From contig NZ_JAAIVJ010000002.1 in NCBI RefSeq assembly GCF_011008935.1, forward strand, positions 62,001 through 126,000: 64,000 nucleotides of DNA. The letters run 5' to 3'. Below are positions 42,997 through 51,640 of the stretch, piece by piece (the first letter of the stretch is position 1; the number at the start of each line of letters is the position of its first letter). Source of the DNA: Tabrizicola oligotrophica. GTDB lineage: Bacteria > Pseudomonadota > Alphaproteobacteria > Rhodobacterales > Rhodobacteraceae. Below the pieces are notes generated by a model that saw only the letters and a program-made list of their open reading frames with translations, was not told the origin of the DNA and ran no database searches. A program made the translations under genes and the position numbers.

Positions 42997-44562
42997 ATGA
43001 CCAGCCTCAAAGCCTCGCTTCTTTCCTGCGTCGCCCTTGCCTGCATCGCGGGCGATGCCTCGGCGCAAACGCTCCGCTGGGGAGCGGCGCGCGACATCAA
43101 CTCGCTCGACCCCTATTCCTATGGTTCGACCTTCACCATCAGCTTCCTGAACCATGTCTACGAAGGGCTGGTGCGCTATAACGACAAGCTGGAGATCGAA
43201 CCTGCACTGGCCACCGAATGGGAGGTGCTGCCGGGCAACGTCTGGCGCTTCAAGCTGCGCGAAGGGGTGAAGTTCCACGATGGTGCCGATTTCACCGCCG
43301 ATGACGTGGTCGCCTCGCTGACCCGGGTCAGCCATCCGGATTCGCCTCTGCGCGGCAACCTGCCGGCCTATGTCTCTTCGGCCAAGGTCGATGATTACAC
43401 CGTGGATATCACGGTGAACGGCAGCTACCCGCTGCTGCTCAATGACCTGACGAATATCCACATGTTCGATGGCGGTTGGCTGACGGAGCACAAGGCCGAA
43501 GTGCCGACCGACGTGGCGAAAAAGGTCGAAGGGTATCCGACCTTCAATGCCAACGGCACCGGCCCGTTCAGCGTGGAAAGCCGCGTGCCCGACAGCAAGA
43601 CGGTGCTTGTGGTGAACGAAGGCTGGTGGGACACGCCGCGCCACAACCTGACGCGGATCGAATTCACGCCCATCGCTTCGGACGCAACCCGCGTGGCGGC
43701 CCTTCTGTCGGGCGAGATCGACTTTACCGAGAAGGCCCCGATCCAGGACCTGCCGCGCCTGCAGGAAACCCCGAGCGTCAAGGTGCTGGAGGGCAGCGAG
43801 CTGCGCACCATCATGTTCGGCTTCACCTTCGCCGACAAGCTGCACAACGGCCAGCCCAACCTGTTCAAGGACAAGAAGATGCGCGAGGCGGTGGCGGCGG
43901 CCATCGACCTGGACCTGATCCAGAAAAAGGTGATGCGCGGCAAGTCGCGCAATGCCGGCACTGTGGTTGCACCGGCGATCCCCGGTTATGACGCGGCGCT
44001 GGACACGCCTTCGGCCTATGATCCGGACAAGGCCGCCGCGCTGATCAAGGAGCTGGGCGCCGAGGGCTATGAGTTCGAGATCGTCTGTGCCAACGACGTC
44101 TGGCTGAACGAAGAGGAAATCTGCAACGCGCTCGTCTCAATGCTGACCCGCGCCGGGCTGAAGCCCACGCTTTCCATCGGTCCCAACGCGGTGCAGCAGA
44201 TCAAGCAGACCAATGGCGAGGCCGACATGTTCAGCTTCGGCTGGGCGAACGAGCCGATGCTCGACAGCTATTCGATCCTGTTGCAGGTCTTCCATTCGAA
44301 ATCCGACAATGCAGGCGTGTTCAACTGGGGTGGCTGGGTCTATCCTGAGGTGGACAAACTGGTCGACGCCGCCGCGACCGAACTTGATCGGGCCAAGCGC
44401 CTCGGGATGCAGTCCGAGGCCCTGAAGATCGTGAAGGATGAGCTTGTGATGCTTCCCTTCCACCAGCAGCCCATGGCCTGGGCCACCTCGGAAAAGGTCG
44501 AAGGCGTGGTGCAGCTGTCGGACAACAAGGGCCGTCACTGGATGACCCGCATGGTGGAATGA
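42997..44562 (+). CDS. ABC transporter substrate-binding protein, family 5 (oligopeptide type)
   Basis: Periplasmic binding protein of 521 residues. A signal peptide is present (S-L-K, hydrophobic S-L-L-S-C-V-A-L-A-C, A-S-A cleavage). The family 5 signature is seen in S-L-D-P-Y-S-Y-G and V-Y-E-G-L-V-R-Y, then W-R-F-K-L-R-E-G-V-K-F-H-D-G. AGGGA precedes the ATG. Family 5 proteins carry peptides but also opines, nickel complexes, glutathione and other compounds. With two amidohydrolases in the same operon, a non-peptide amide is likely. A strong GC hairpin follows the gene. Confidence 0.92.
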   Translation: MTSLKASLLSCVALACIAGDASAQTLRWGAARDINSLDPYSYGSTFTISFLNHVYEGLVRYNDKLEIEPALATEWEVLPGNVWRFKLREGVKFHDGADFTADDVVASLTRVSHPDSPLRGNLPAYVSSAKVDDYTVDITVNGSYPLLLNDLTNIHMFDGGWLTEHKAEVPTDVAKKVEGYPTFNANGTGPFSVESRVPDSKTVLVVNEGWWDTPRHNLTRIEFTPIASDATRVAALLSGEIDFTEKAPIQDLPRLQETPSVKVLEGSELRTIMFGFTFADKLHNGQPNLFKDKKMREAVAAAIDLDLIQKKVMRGKSRNAGTVVAPAIPGYDAALDTPSAYDPDKAAALIKELGAEGYEFEIVCANDVWLNEEEICNALVSMLTRAGLKPTLSIGPNAVQQIKQTNGEADMFSFGWANEPMLDSYSILLQVFHSKSDNAGVFNWGGWVYPEVDKLVDAAATELDRAKRLGMQSEALKIVKDELVMLPFHQQPMAWATSEKVEGVVQLSDNKGRHWMTRMVE

Positions 44563-44569
44563 TCCGGGT

Positions 44570-44597
44570 GGCCCGGCCCCGACACCGGGGCCGGGCC
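44570..44597 (+). terminator. intercistronic GC hairpin after the binding-protein gene
   Basis: Perfect 11-bp stem, GGCCCGGCCCC/GGGGCCGGGCC, with loop GACACC, starting 7 bp after the stop. Only TTG follows, so it is more likely a partial terminator or mRNA stabiliser than a full stop. It lies before the first permease gene. Confidence 0.7.
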
Positions 44598-44631
44598 TTG
44601 CCGCGCAATCCGCAACAGGGGGGGACCCGCC

Positions 44632-45603
44632 TTGATCGTATTCCTCATCAAACGTCTGGCCAATGCGGCGCTGGTCATGCTGGCCGTGGCGCTGATGGCT
44701 TTCCTGATCTTCCGCTTCGTCGGCGATCCCGTGCAACTCATGGTCAATGAACAGACAACCCAGGCCGAAAAGGACGCGCTGCGGGAAAACCTTGGCCTGA
44801 ACGATCCGGTCGCGGTGCAGTTCCTGCGCTTTGTGGGCGACGCGGTGCAGGGCGATTTCGGCGTGTCCTACCGCAACCAGCAAGAGGTGATGAGCCTGAT
44901 TGCCGAACGCTTCCCCGCCACGATCGAGCTGGTCCTGCTGGCCACGATCATCTCGCTTGTGGTGGGGGTGCCGCTGGGGGTCTATACCGCCATCCATCGC
45001 GGCAGCTGGGTCAGCGAGGGGCTGCAGTTCCTTTCGATCATTGGCGTGTCGCTGCCCAGCTTCGTGATCGGCATCCTGCTGATCCTGGTGTTTTCGGTCA
45101 TGCTCAACATCGCGCCGGCTTTCGGGCGCGGCGATGTGGTCAGCCTCGGCTGGTGGACCACGGGCCTTCTGACCCCGTCGGGCCGGGCCGCGCTGATCCT
45201 GCCGTCGGTCGCACTGTCGCTTTACCAGATCACCCTTGTCATGCGGCTGGTGCGCGCCGAGATGATGGAAGTGCTGCGCTCCGATTTCATCAAGTTCGCC
45301 CGGGCCCGCGGCGTGCCGCGCTGGCGCATCCACTATGTCCACGCGCTGCGCAATTGCCTGATGCCGGTCGTGACGATGACCGCCATGAACATCGGCTCGC
45401 TCATCGCCTTCGCCCTGATTACCGAGACGGTGTTCCAGTGGCCCGGCATGGGGATGCTGTTCATCCAGGCCGTCACCTTTGTCGATATTCCGGTGATGGC
45501 GGCCTATCTCTGCATCGTTTCCTTCATCTTCGTGGCGCTGAACACGCTGGTCGACATCACCTATGCGCTGATCGACCCGCGGCTGCGCATGGCAAGAGGT
45601 TAA
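44632..45603 (+). CDS. ABC transporter permease, DppB type
   Basis: First membrane subunit, 323 residues, six membrane segments, beginning I-V-F-L-I-K-R-L, the usual DppB/OppB opening. The start codon is TTG at 44632, supported by an excellent AGGGGGGG ribosome site 7 bp upstream. The use of TTG may hold down translation. The EAA loop is visible near V-R-A-E-M-M-E-V-L-R-S-D-F. Four bases separate it from the next permease gene. Confidence 0.92.
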   Translation: MIVFLIKRLANAALVMLAVALMAFLIFRFVGDPVQLMVNEQTTQAEKDALRENLGLNDPVAVQFLRFVGDAVQGDFGVSYRNQQEVMSLIAERFPATIELVLLATIISLVVGVPLGVYTAIHRGSWVSEGLQFLSIIGVSLPSFVIGILLILVFSVMLNIAPAFGRGDVVSLGWWTTGLLTPSGRAALILPSVALSLYQITLVMRLVRAEMMEVLRSDFIKFARARGVPRWRIHYVHALRNCLMPVVTMTAMNIGSLIAFALITETVFQWPGMGMLFIQAVTFVDIPVMAAYLCIVSFIFVALNTLVDITYALIDPRLRMARG

Positions 45604-45607
45604 GCCC

Positions 45608-46540
45608 ATGACTGCGCTTCCCCGTCCCCTCTCGCGCCTCGCCCGCCTGCGTCAGAGCGACCTGTGGTGGTCCTTCACCCACAATCGCGGCGCCATGGCG
45701 GCGGCTGGGCTTTTGCTCGTGCTGATCCTCAGCGCCTTCACCGCGCCGCTTTATGTGCCGCAAAACCCGTTCGATCCGGCACAACTTGACCTGCTGAACG
45801 CCGAATATCCGCCGATCTGGGCCGAGGGCGGGCAGTGGCCCTATATCCTTGGCACCGATACCCAGGGCCGCGACATCCTGTCGGCGATCCTTTACGGCTC
45901 GCGCATTTCCATCCTGATCGGCCTGGCCTCGGTGGTGCTTGCGCTGGTCGTGGGCATCGGCACCGGGCTGGTGGCGGGCTATTACGGCGGGCTGATCGAG
46001 AACCTGCTGATGCGCTTTGGCGATATCCTGCTGTCGATCCCCACCATCCTGATTGCCATTCTCGTCAGCGCCATCGTGCGCGAATTGCTGCCACCCGCCC
46101 TGCGCGAAGTGGGGGCCGGCGGGGTGCTGGTGCTGGCCATCGTGCTGTCGGGCTGGGTGCAATATGCGCGCACCGTGCGGGCGCAGACGGCGGTGGAGCG
46201 GGGCAAGGAATATGTGCAGGCGGCGCAGCTCTTGAAGGTGCCGGCGCGGCGCATCATGTTTCGCCACATCCTGCCCAATACGCTGACCCCGATCCTGGTG
46301 GCCGCCACGCTGAATTTCGGCATGGCCATCCTGACCGAGGCGACGCTGTCCTTCCTTGGCATCGGGATGCCCGCCAGCCAACCCAGCCTTGGCACGCTGA
46401 TCCGGCTGGGCAACCAGTTCCTGTTCTCCGGCATGTGGTGGATCACGGTCTTTCCCGTGCTGCAACTGTGCCTGTTGGTCGTCGCCGTCAACATCCTTGG
46501 CGACTGGCTGCGCGACGCGCTGAATCCGAAACTGAGGTAA
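45608..46540 (+). CDS. ABC transporter permease, DppC type
   Basis: Second membrane subunit, 310 residues. It has an N-terminal soluble stretch and a first membrane segment (A-A-A-G-L-L-L-V-L-I-L-S-A-F), then the core with G-T-D-T-Q-G-R-D-I-L-S, which is the DppC/OppC hallmark. The C-terminal half contains the EAA-type coupling loop around Y-V-Q-A-A-Q-L-L-K-V-P. It follows the DppB-type gene by 4 bp and precedes the deaminase-like gene by 2 bp. Confidence 0.92.
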   Translation: MTALPRPLSRLARLRQSDLWWSFTHNRGAMAAAGLLLVLILSAFTAPLYVPQNPFDPAQLDLLNAEYPPIWAEGGQWPYILGTDTQGRDILSAILYGSRISILIGLASVVLALVVGIGTGLVAGYYGGLIENLLMRFGDILLSIPTILIAILVSAIVRELLPPALREVGAGGVLVLAIVLSGWVQYARTVRAQTAVERGKEYVQAAQLLKVPARRIMFRHILPNTLTPILVAATLNFGMAILTEATLSFLGIGMPASQPSLGTLIRLGNQFLFSGMWWITVFPVLQLCLLVVAVNILGDWLRDALNPKLR

Positions 46541-46542
46541 TC

Positions 46543-47745
46543 ATGTCTGACCTGCTGATCCGCAACATCCGCCCGATGGGGGCCGAGCCACAGGACATCC
46601 TGATCCGCGCTGGCCGGATTGCCGCGATGGGCCCGGGCCTTGCCGCCGAGGGCCTGCCGGTCGAGGACGGCGCGGGGGCCATCGCAATCCCGACGCTGGT
46701 CGACGCCCATACCCATCTCGACAAGACCACCTGGGGCATGCCGTGGTATCAAGGCCGCAAGGGCGGCGAGTTGCAGGCGCTGATCGACAACGAGCGCAAC
46801 AGCCGCATCCCGCTTGGCCTTGACGTGCATCGCCAGTCGATGCGCCACGCGATCCAGCTGATCGAGACCGGCACAGGCCATATCCGCAGCCATGTCGACA
46901 TCGACACCGACCACGGGCTGAAACTGCTGGAGGGCAAGCTTGCCACCCGCGCCGCGCTGGCCGGTGGCGTCGACATCCAGATCGTCGCCTTCCCGCAGTC
47001 GGGCCTGATGAAACGCCCCGGCACCTATGAGCTGATGGACAAGGCGCTTGCGATGGGGGCCGATGTGGTGGGCGGGCTTGATCCCAGCTCGATGGACCGC
47101 GACCCCAGAGGGTCGCTGGATGCCATCTTCCGGCTGGCAGAAAAGCACGGCAAGCCGATCGACATTCACCTGCACGAATATGGCGAACTTGGCGCCTTCA
47201 CGCTGGAGGAGATCATCGCCCGCACGCAGACCCTTGGGATGCAGGGCCTTGTCGGTGTGTCGCATTGCTTCTGCCTTGGCATGCCCGATCCCCTGCGGGT
47301 CGGACCGCTGATGGATGAGGTGGCCCGCGCCGATATCCGCATCTTCACCACCGGCCACCCCTCGGCCGAGGTGCCCAGCCTGCAAGCGATGCGGGCTGCG
47401 GGGATCAAGGTCGGCATGGGCTGCGACGGCATCCGGGACACCTGGGGGCCCTGGGGCCAGCCCGACATGCTGCACCGCGCCCGCATCGTCGGCATGAAGA
47501 ACCGGATGCGCCGCGATGACGAGCTGGAGCTGCTGCTGGATGTCGCCTCGCGTGGCGGGGCCGAGGCCATGGGGCTGGACGCGCCGGGGCTGGTGCCGGG
47601 CGGTCCGGGCGACCTGACGCTGGTCGCCGGCGAGACCTTGGCGCATGCCGTGGTCGAGGAAACGCCGCGCCCGCTGGTGGTCAAGCGTGGTCGCGTGGTG
47701 GCGCGGGGGGGCAAGCTCACCCTGCCCGGCGTGGTGATGCCATGA
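46543..47745 (+). CDS. amidohydrolase, cytosine deaminase-like
   Basis: Metal-dependent hydrolase of the amidohydrolase superfamily, 400 residues. The ligands are complete: H56 and H58 in D-A-H-T-H-L-D-K, a histidine in H-L-H-E, one in S-H-C-F, and an aspartate in G-C-D-G-I. H-T-H-L-D-K and V-A-F-P-Q match the cytosine deaminase (CodA) subgroup. The ATG at 46543 is 2 bp after the permease stop; an upstream open frame is spurious. It probably deaminates or opens a cyclic amidine or amide after import. Cytosine itself is not proven, since an oligopeptide-type transporter is unusual for it. Confidence 0.85.
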   Translation: MSDLLIRNIRPMGAEPQDILIRAGRIAAMGPGLAAEGLPVEDGAGAIAIPTLVDAHTHLDKTTWGMPWYQGRKGGELQALIDNERNSRIPLGLDVHRQSMRHAIQLIETGTGHIRSHVDIDTDHGLKLLEGKLATRAALAGGVDIQIVAFPQSGLMKRPGTYELMDKALAMGADVVGGLDPSSMDRDPRGSLDAIFRLAEKHGKPIDIHLHEYGELGAFTLEEIIARTQTLGMQGLVGVSHCFCLGMPDPLRVGPLMDEVARADIRIFTTGHPSAEVPSLQAMRAAGIKVGMGCDGIRDTWGPWGQPDMLHRARIVGMKNRMRRDDELELLLDVASRGGAEAMGLDAPGLVPGGPGDLTLVAGETLAHAVVEETPRPLVVKRGRVVARGGKLTLPGVVMP

Positions 47746-49232
47746 CCGCGCTTTCAGACCTGCCGCTCGGGGCCGCGCTGCCGGGCCGCACCGCGCTGAG
47801 CGCAGACTGGGTGCTGGGCCATGCCGACGGAAGGCATTGCCTGATCCCCGGCGGCGAGGTGGTGATCGAAGGCGGCACCATCCTGCATGTCGGCCCGCGC
47901 TTCGAAGGCGAGGTGGCGCGGCGCATCGAATTTGGCCGGGCGCTGATCTCGCCGGGGCTGATCGACCTTGATGCCCTTGCGGATCTGGACACCACCCTCC
48001 TTGCCATCGACCACCAACCCGGCTGGGCCAAGGGCCGGGTCTGGCCGCGCGGCTATGTCGAGCGCGGCCCCTACGAGATGTATTCCCCCGAGGAACTGGC
48101 CTTCCAGAAACGCTTTGCCTTCGCACAGCTTCTTGTGAACGGCATCACGACCGCCGCGCCGATCGCCTCGCTGTTCTACCGCGCATGGGGCGAGACGGTG
48201 GCAGAATTTACCGCCGCGGCCGATGCCGCGGGCGAAATGGGCCTGCGCGTCTATCTGTCGCCCGCCTATCGGTCGGGCGGGATGGTGCTGGAAGGTCCGG
48301 GCCAGATGGAGCCGGTCTTTGACGAACCGCGCGGGATGGCGGGGCTTGAGGCGGCGATCCGCTTCATCACCGACCAGAACGGCCGCCATGGCGGGCTGGT
48401 GCGCGGCATGCTGGCACCCGACCGCGTGGAAACCTGCACCCTGCCGCTCTTGCGCCGCACCATGGATGCCGCGCGCGATCTTGGCTGCAAGGTGCGTCTG
48501 CACATGGCGCAAGGCGAAATGGAGGTGCAGACCGTGCAGCGCCTGCACGGCACCACCGCGCCCGACTGGCTGGCGCGCGAGGGGCTTCTGAGCGACCGGC
48601 TGATAGCGCCCCATGCCACCAATGCCACCGACACCGATCTTGCGCATTACGCCAGCCATGGTGTCAGCGTCGTGCATTGCCCGCTGGTCTCGGCCAGATT
48701 CGGCGCAGCCCTGCGCAGCTTCGGGCGGCTGAAGGCGGCGGGAATTGCCCTGTGCATGGGCACCGATACCGCCCCTGCCGACATGCTGATGAACCTGATG
48801 ACCGGGCTTCTGGCTGCCCGCATCGCCGATCCGCAGGCGCCGCATCAGTCCAGCGCGGATTTCTGGGATGCGGCAACGCTGGGCGGCGCACAAGCACTTG
48901 GGCGCGACGACCTGGGCCGGCTGGCTCCGCGCGCCCGCGCCGACATCGCCGTTTTCCGCCTGGATGACGCCGTGATGACCCCGGCCATCGACCCGATCAC
49001 CACGCTGGTCGCCGGTGGTTCGGGCCGGGTGACACAAGCCACCTTTGTCGAAGGCCGGCTCTCGATGCGCGAGGGCCGGGTGGCGGGCCTCGACCTGACC
49101 GCGGCGCAGGCCCGCGCGCAGGCGCAGTTTGACGGCCTTGTCGCCAGATACCCCGAGCGCAGCTGGCAACATCCGCCAGTGTCGACGCTGTTCCCCCCGA
49201 GCTATCCCATCCGTCAGGAGGCCCTCGCATGA
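47742..49232 (+). CDS. amidohydrolase family protein lacking the HxH motif
   Basis: Second amidohydrolase, 496 residues, of the SsnA/chlorohydrolase-like class. Strand 1, where P-G-x-x-x-x-H-x-H is expected, reads P-G-L-I-D-L-D-A-L-A, so the first two metal ligands are missing (D77 and L79 in their places). The later positions remain: H in R-L-H-M-A-Q-G-E, H in A-P-H-A-T-N, and D in M-G-T-D-T-A-P. The protein may bind metal differently or have a non-classical role. It overlaps the first amidohydrolase and the ATPase gene by 4 bp each, so it is an integral part of the operon. Confidence 0.85.
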   Translation: MTALSDLPLGAALPGRTALSADWVLGHADGRHCLIPGGEVVIEGGTILHVGPRFEGEVARRIEFGRALISPGLIDLDALADLDTTLLAIDHQPGWAKGRVWPRGYVERGPYEMYSPEELAFQKRFAFAQLLVNGITTAAPIASLFYRAWGETVAEFTAAADAAGEMGLRVYLSPAYRSGGMVLEGPGQMEPVFDEPRGMAGLEAAIRFITDQNGRHGGLVRGMLAPDRVETCTLPLLRRTMDAARDLGCKVRLHMAQGEMEVQTVQRLHGTTAPDWLAREGLLSDRLIAPHATNATDTDLAHYASHGVSVVHCPLVSARFGAALRSFGRLKAAGIALCMGTDTAPADMLMNLMTGLLAARIADPQAPHQSSADFWDAATLGGAQALGRDDLGRLAPRARADIAVFRLDDAVMTPAIDPITTLVAGGSGRVTQATFVEGRLSMREGRVAGLDLTAAQARAQAQFDGLVARYPERSWQHPPVSTLFPPSYPIRQEALA

Positions 49233-50215
49233 CCGATCAGCCCACGCTTGATGTCCGCAACCTGCGGGTGGAATTTCCAGGTCGCCATGGCACGGTGACG
49301 GCGCTGGATGATGTCAGCCTCTCGGTCCTTCCCGGCGAAATTCTGGGCGTGGTGGGTGAATCCGGCGCCGGCAAGTCGATGACCGGCCTGGCCGTGCAGC
49401 GCCTGCTGGAGCCGCCGGGCCATATTGCGGGCGGGCAGGTCTGGCTGAACGGTCGCCGCATCGACAGCCTGTCGGAACCCGAGATGGAAAAGATTCGCGG
49501 CCGCGAGATCGGCGCGATCTTTCAGGACCCGCTGACCTCGCTGAACCCGCTGTTTTCGGTCGGGCGGCAACTGGTGGAAACCATTCGCCTGCACGGTGAT
49601 CTGTCCAGAACCGCAGCCAAGGCGCGCGCGGTGGAGTTGCTGGCCGAAGTCGGCATCCCTGCGCCCGCCGACCGGATAGAGCATTACCCCCACCAGTTCT
49701 CCGGCGGCATGCGGCAGCGCGTGGTGATCGCGCTGGCGCTGGCGGCCCGGCCGAAACTGGTGATCGCGGATGAGCCGACCACCGCGCTTGACGTGTCAAT
49801 CCAGGCGCAGATCACCGCGTTGTTGCGCAAGCTGTGCAAGGAGCATGGCACGGCGGTGATGCTGGTCACGCATGACATGGGCGTGATCGCCGAAACCGCG
49901 GATCGGGTGGCGGTGATGTATGCGGGCCGTCTGGTTGAAATCGGACCGGTGGCCGAGGTGGTCGCGCGGCCCTGTCACCCTTACACGCGCGGTCTCATGG
50001 GCTCGATCCCGACGCTGGGCGCGCGCGTGCCGCGCCTTGCGCAGATCGACGGCGCCATGCCCCGGCTGGATGCCATTCCGCAGGGCTGCGCCTTCAACCC
50101 GCGCTGCCCGCTGGTGCAGGACCGCTGCCTGCGCGAACGCCCCGAGCTACGCCCCATGGGCGCAGGCCACGCCGCCTGCTGGATTGACGCCGCCGCCACG
50201 GAGAAAGCCGCATGA
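49229..50215 (+). CDS. ABC transporter ATP-binding protein, DppD type
   Basis: Peptide-type ABC ATPase of 328 residues. It has Walker [10 protein letters not shown] (M where S/T is more common), Q-loop F-Q-D-P, signature F-S-G-G-M-R-Q-R, Walker [12 protein letters not shown] and the switch T-H-D. The C-terminal oligopeptide extension has the cysteine pattern G-C-A-F-N-P-R-C-P and later R-C-L. It overlaps both neighbours by 4 bp. Confidence 0.93.
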   Translation: MTDQPTLDVRNLRVEFPGRHGTVTALDDVSLSVLPGEILGVVGESGAGKSMTGLAVQRLLEPPGHIAGGQVWLNGRRIDSLSEPEMEKIRGREIGAIFQDPLTSLNPLFSVGRQLVETIRLHGDLSRTAAKARAVELLAEVGIPAPADRIEHYPHQFSGGMRQRVVIALALAARPKLVIADEPTTALDVSIQAQITALLRKLCKEHGTAVMLVTHDMGVIAETADRVAVMYAGRLVEIGPVAEVVARPCHPYTRGLMGSIPTLGARVPRLAQIDGAMPRLDAIPQGCAFNPRCPLVQDRCLRERPELRPMGAGHAACWIDAAATEKAA

Positions 50216-51207
50216 CCGCCCCCGCCCATACCGCCCCTTCTGCGCTGACCGTCAGCGCCATGACCCGGCGCTTTGATGTTTCGGCGCCCTGGCTCAACCG
50301 GCTGCTGGAGCGCAAGCCCCGGCTCTATGTCCGCGCTGTCGACGATGTCAGCTTCGAGGTTCCGCGCGGCGGCTGTCTCAGCCTTGTGGGCGAATCCGGC
50401 TGCGGCAAATCCACTGTGGCGCGGCTGGTGACAGGGCTGCATACCCCGTCGGAGGGCAGCATTCGCTTTGCCCCGGGCGCCGGAGAAAAACCCCTGTCGG
50501 TGCAGATGATCTTTCAGGACCCCTATGCCAGCCTCAACCCGCGCTGGCGGGTGTTCGACATCATCGCCGAACCCTTGCGCGAGTTGAAGCTGCGCGCGAC
50601 CGAACCCGAGATCGCGGCCCGCGTGGCCGAGTTGCTGAAGACGGTCGGCCTTGCCGCCAGCGATGGCCGCAAGTTCCCGCACGAATTCTCGGGTGGCCAG
50701 CGGCAGCGCATCTCCATCGCCCGGGCGCTGGCCTCCGAGCCGGATTTTCTGGTCTGCGACGAACCGACCTCGGCGCTGGATGTTTCAGTGCAGGCCCAGA
50801 TCCTGAACCTGATGCGGCGGTTGCAGGACGAGATGGGCCTGACCTACCTGTTCATCAGCCATGACATGAGCGTCGTGCGCCACATGTCGGACCAGATCGC
50901 GGTGATGTATCTGGGGCGCATCGTCGAACAGGCACCGACCGAGGTGCTGTTTGCCCAGCCGCGTCACCCCTATACGCAGCTTCTGCTGGATACGATCCCG
51001 AATGTCACCCATCCGCGCCGCAACCGCGAACCGCAGGCGGGTGAGGTGCCCAGCCCGCTGAAGCCACCCCCGGGATGCACCTTCCACCCCCGCTGCCCGC
51101 AGGCCGACAGCCGCTGCGTGGCCGAACGCCCCGAGATGACCGCCATGCCGGATGGCAGCCGTGTCGCTTGTCACCGCGTGGCGGAGATGCTGGCGCGCAT
51201 GGCCTGA
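50212..51207 (+). CDS. ABC transporter ATP-binding protein, DppF type
   Basis: Second ATPase of the importer, 331 residues. Walker A is G-E-S-G-C-G-K-S-T, then [11 protein letters not shown], signature F-S-G-G-Q-R-Q-R, Walker [11 protein letters not shown] and S-H-D. The C-terminal G-C-T-F-H-P-R-C-P is the usual extension. It is the last gene of the GntR-controlled plus-strand operon. Downstream there is a decayed SDR remnant rather than another intact gene. Confidence 0.93.
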   Translation: MTAPAHTAPSALTVSAMTRRFDVSAPWLNRLLERKPRLYVRAVDDVSFEVPRGGCLSLVGESGCGKSTVARLVTGLHTPSEGSIRFAPGAGEKPLSVQMIFQDPYASLNPRWRVFDIIAEPLRELKLRATEPEIAARVAELLKTVGLAASDGRKFPHEFSGGQRQRISIARALASEPDFLVCDEPTSALDVSVQAQILNLMRRLQDEMGLTYLFISHDMSVVRHMSDQIAVMYLGRIVEQAPTEVLFAQPRHPYTQLLLDTIPNVTHPRRNREPQAGEVPSPLKPPPGCTFHPRCPQADSRCVAERPEMTAMPDGSRVACHRVAEMLARMA

Positions 51208-51279
51208 TCCGCAAGGCGGCGGCCCCGGCGGCGTCACGACCGACGTCGGAACCCTGCAGACCCCGCCGGCGCTGTCGGG

Positions 51280-51615
51280 GGCTGCAGATCGTCTGACGGT
51301 GCTGAAAGTCGATCCGGTGGATGACGTGGCGGTCGTCGCGTCGGTCCAACAGGCTGTGCAGGCGTTGGCGTCTTTGGCCCCAGTGAAAAACGCGACCGAT
51401 GCCGAGCTGCGCGATCTCTTCAACGTCGACGTCTTTGCCCCATTCGCCTGACGCGCGGCGCAATTCCCTATCTGTGGGCGCAGGGCAGCGGCCACAGCAC
51501 CTCGATTGCCGGGCAGGCACCGGGAGACGGCGGCGCACTTTACGCGGCGGCCAAATTCGCGCTTGAGGGGTTTTCCGCCGCACTGGCACAGGAACTGGCG
51601 CAGGATGCTGTGGGG
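51280..51615 (+). pseudogene. SDR oxidoreductase remnant, frameshifted and truncated
   Basis: Fragments of a short-chain dehydrogenase in two frames. Up to 51448 one frame reads L-T-V-L-K-V-D-P-V-D-D and later N-A-T-D-A-E-L-R-D-L-F-N-V-D-V-F, then stops at a TGA. One frame over, from about 51448, reads L-T-R-G-A-I-P-Y-L-W, then S-I-A-G-Q, then the catalytic Y-A-A-A-K (51541-51555) and F-A-L-E-G-F-S-A-A-L-A-Q-E-L-A. A one-base loss explains the shift. The glycine-rich N-terminus, the N-N-A-G segment and everything after Q-E-L-A are missing. It is not expected to be functional. It fills the 433-bp gap between the transporter operon and bioZ. Confidence 0.8.
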
Positions 51616-51640
51616 TCTCGCGCCACGGAGACGCGCGCGG

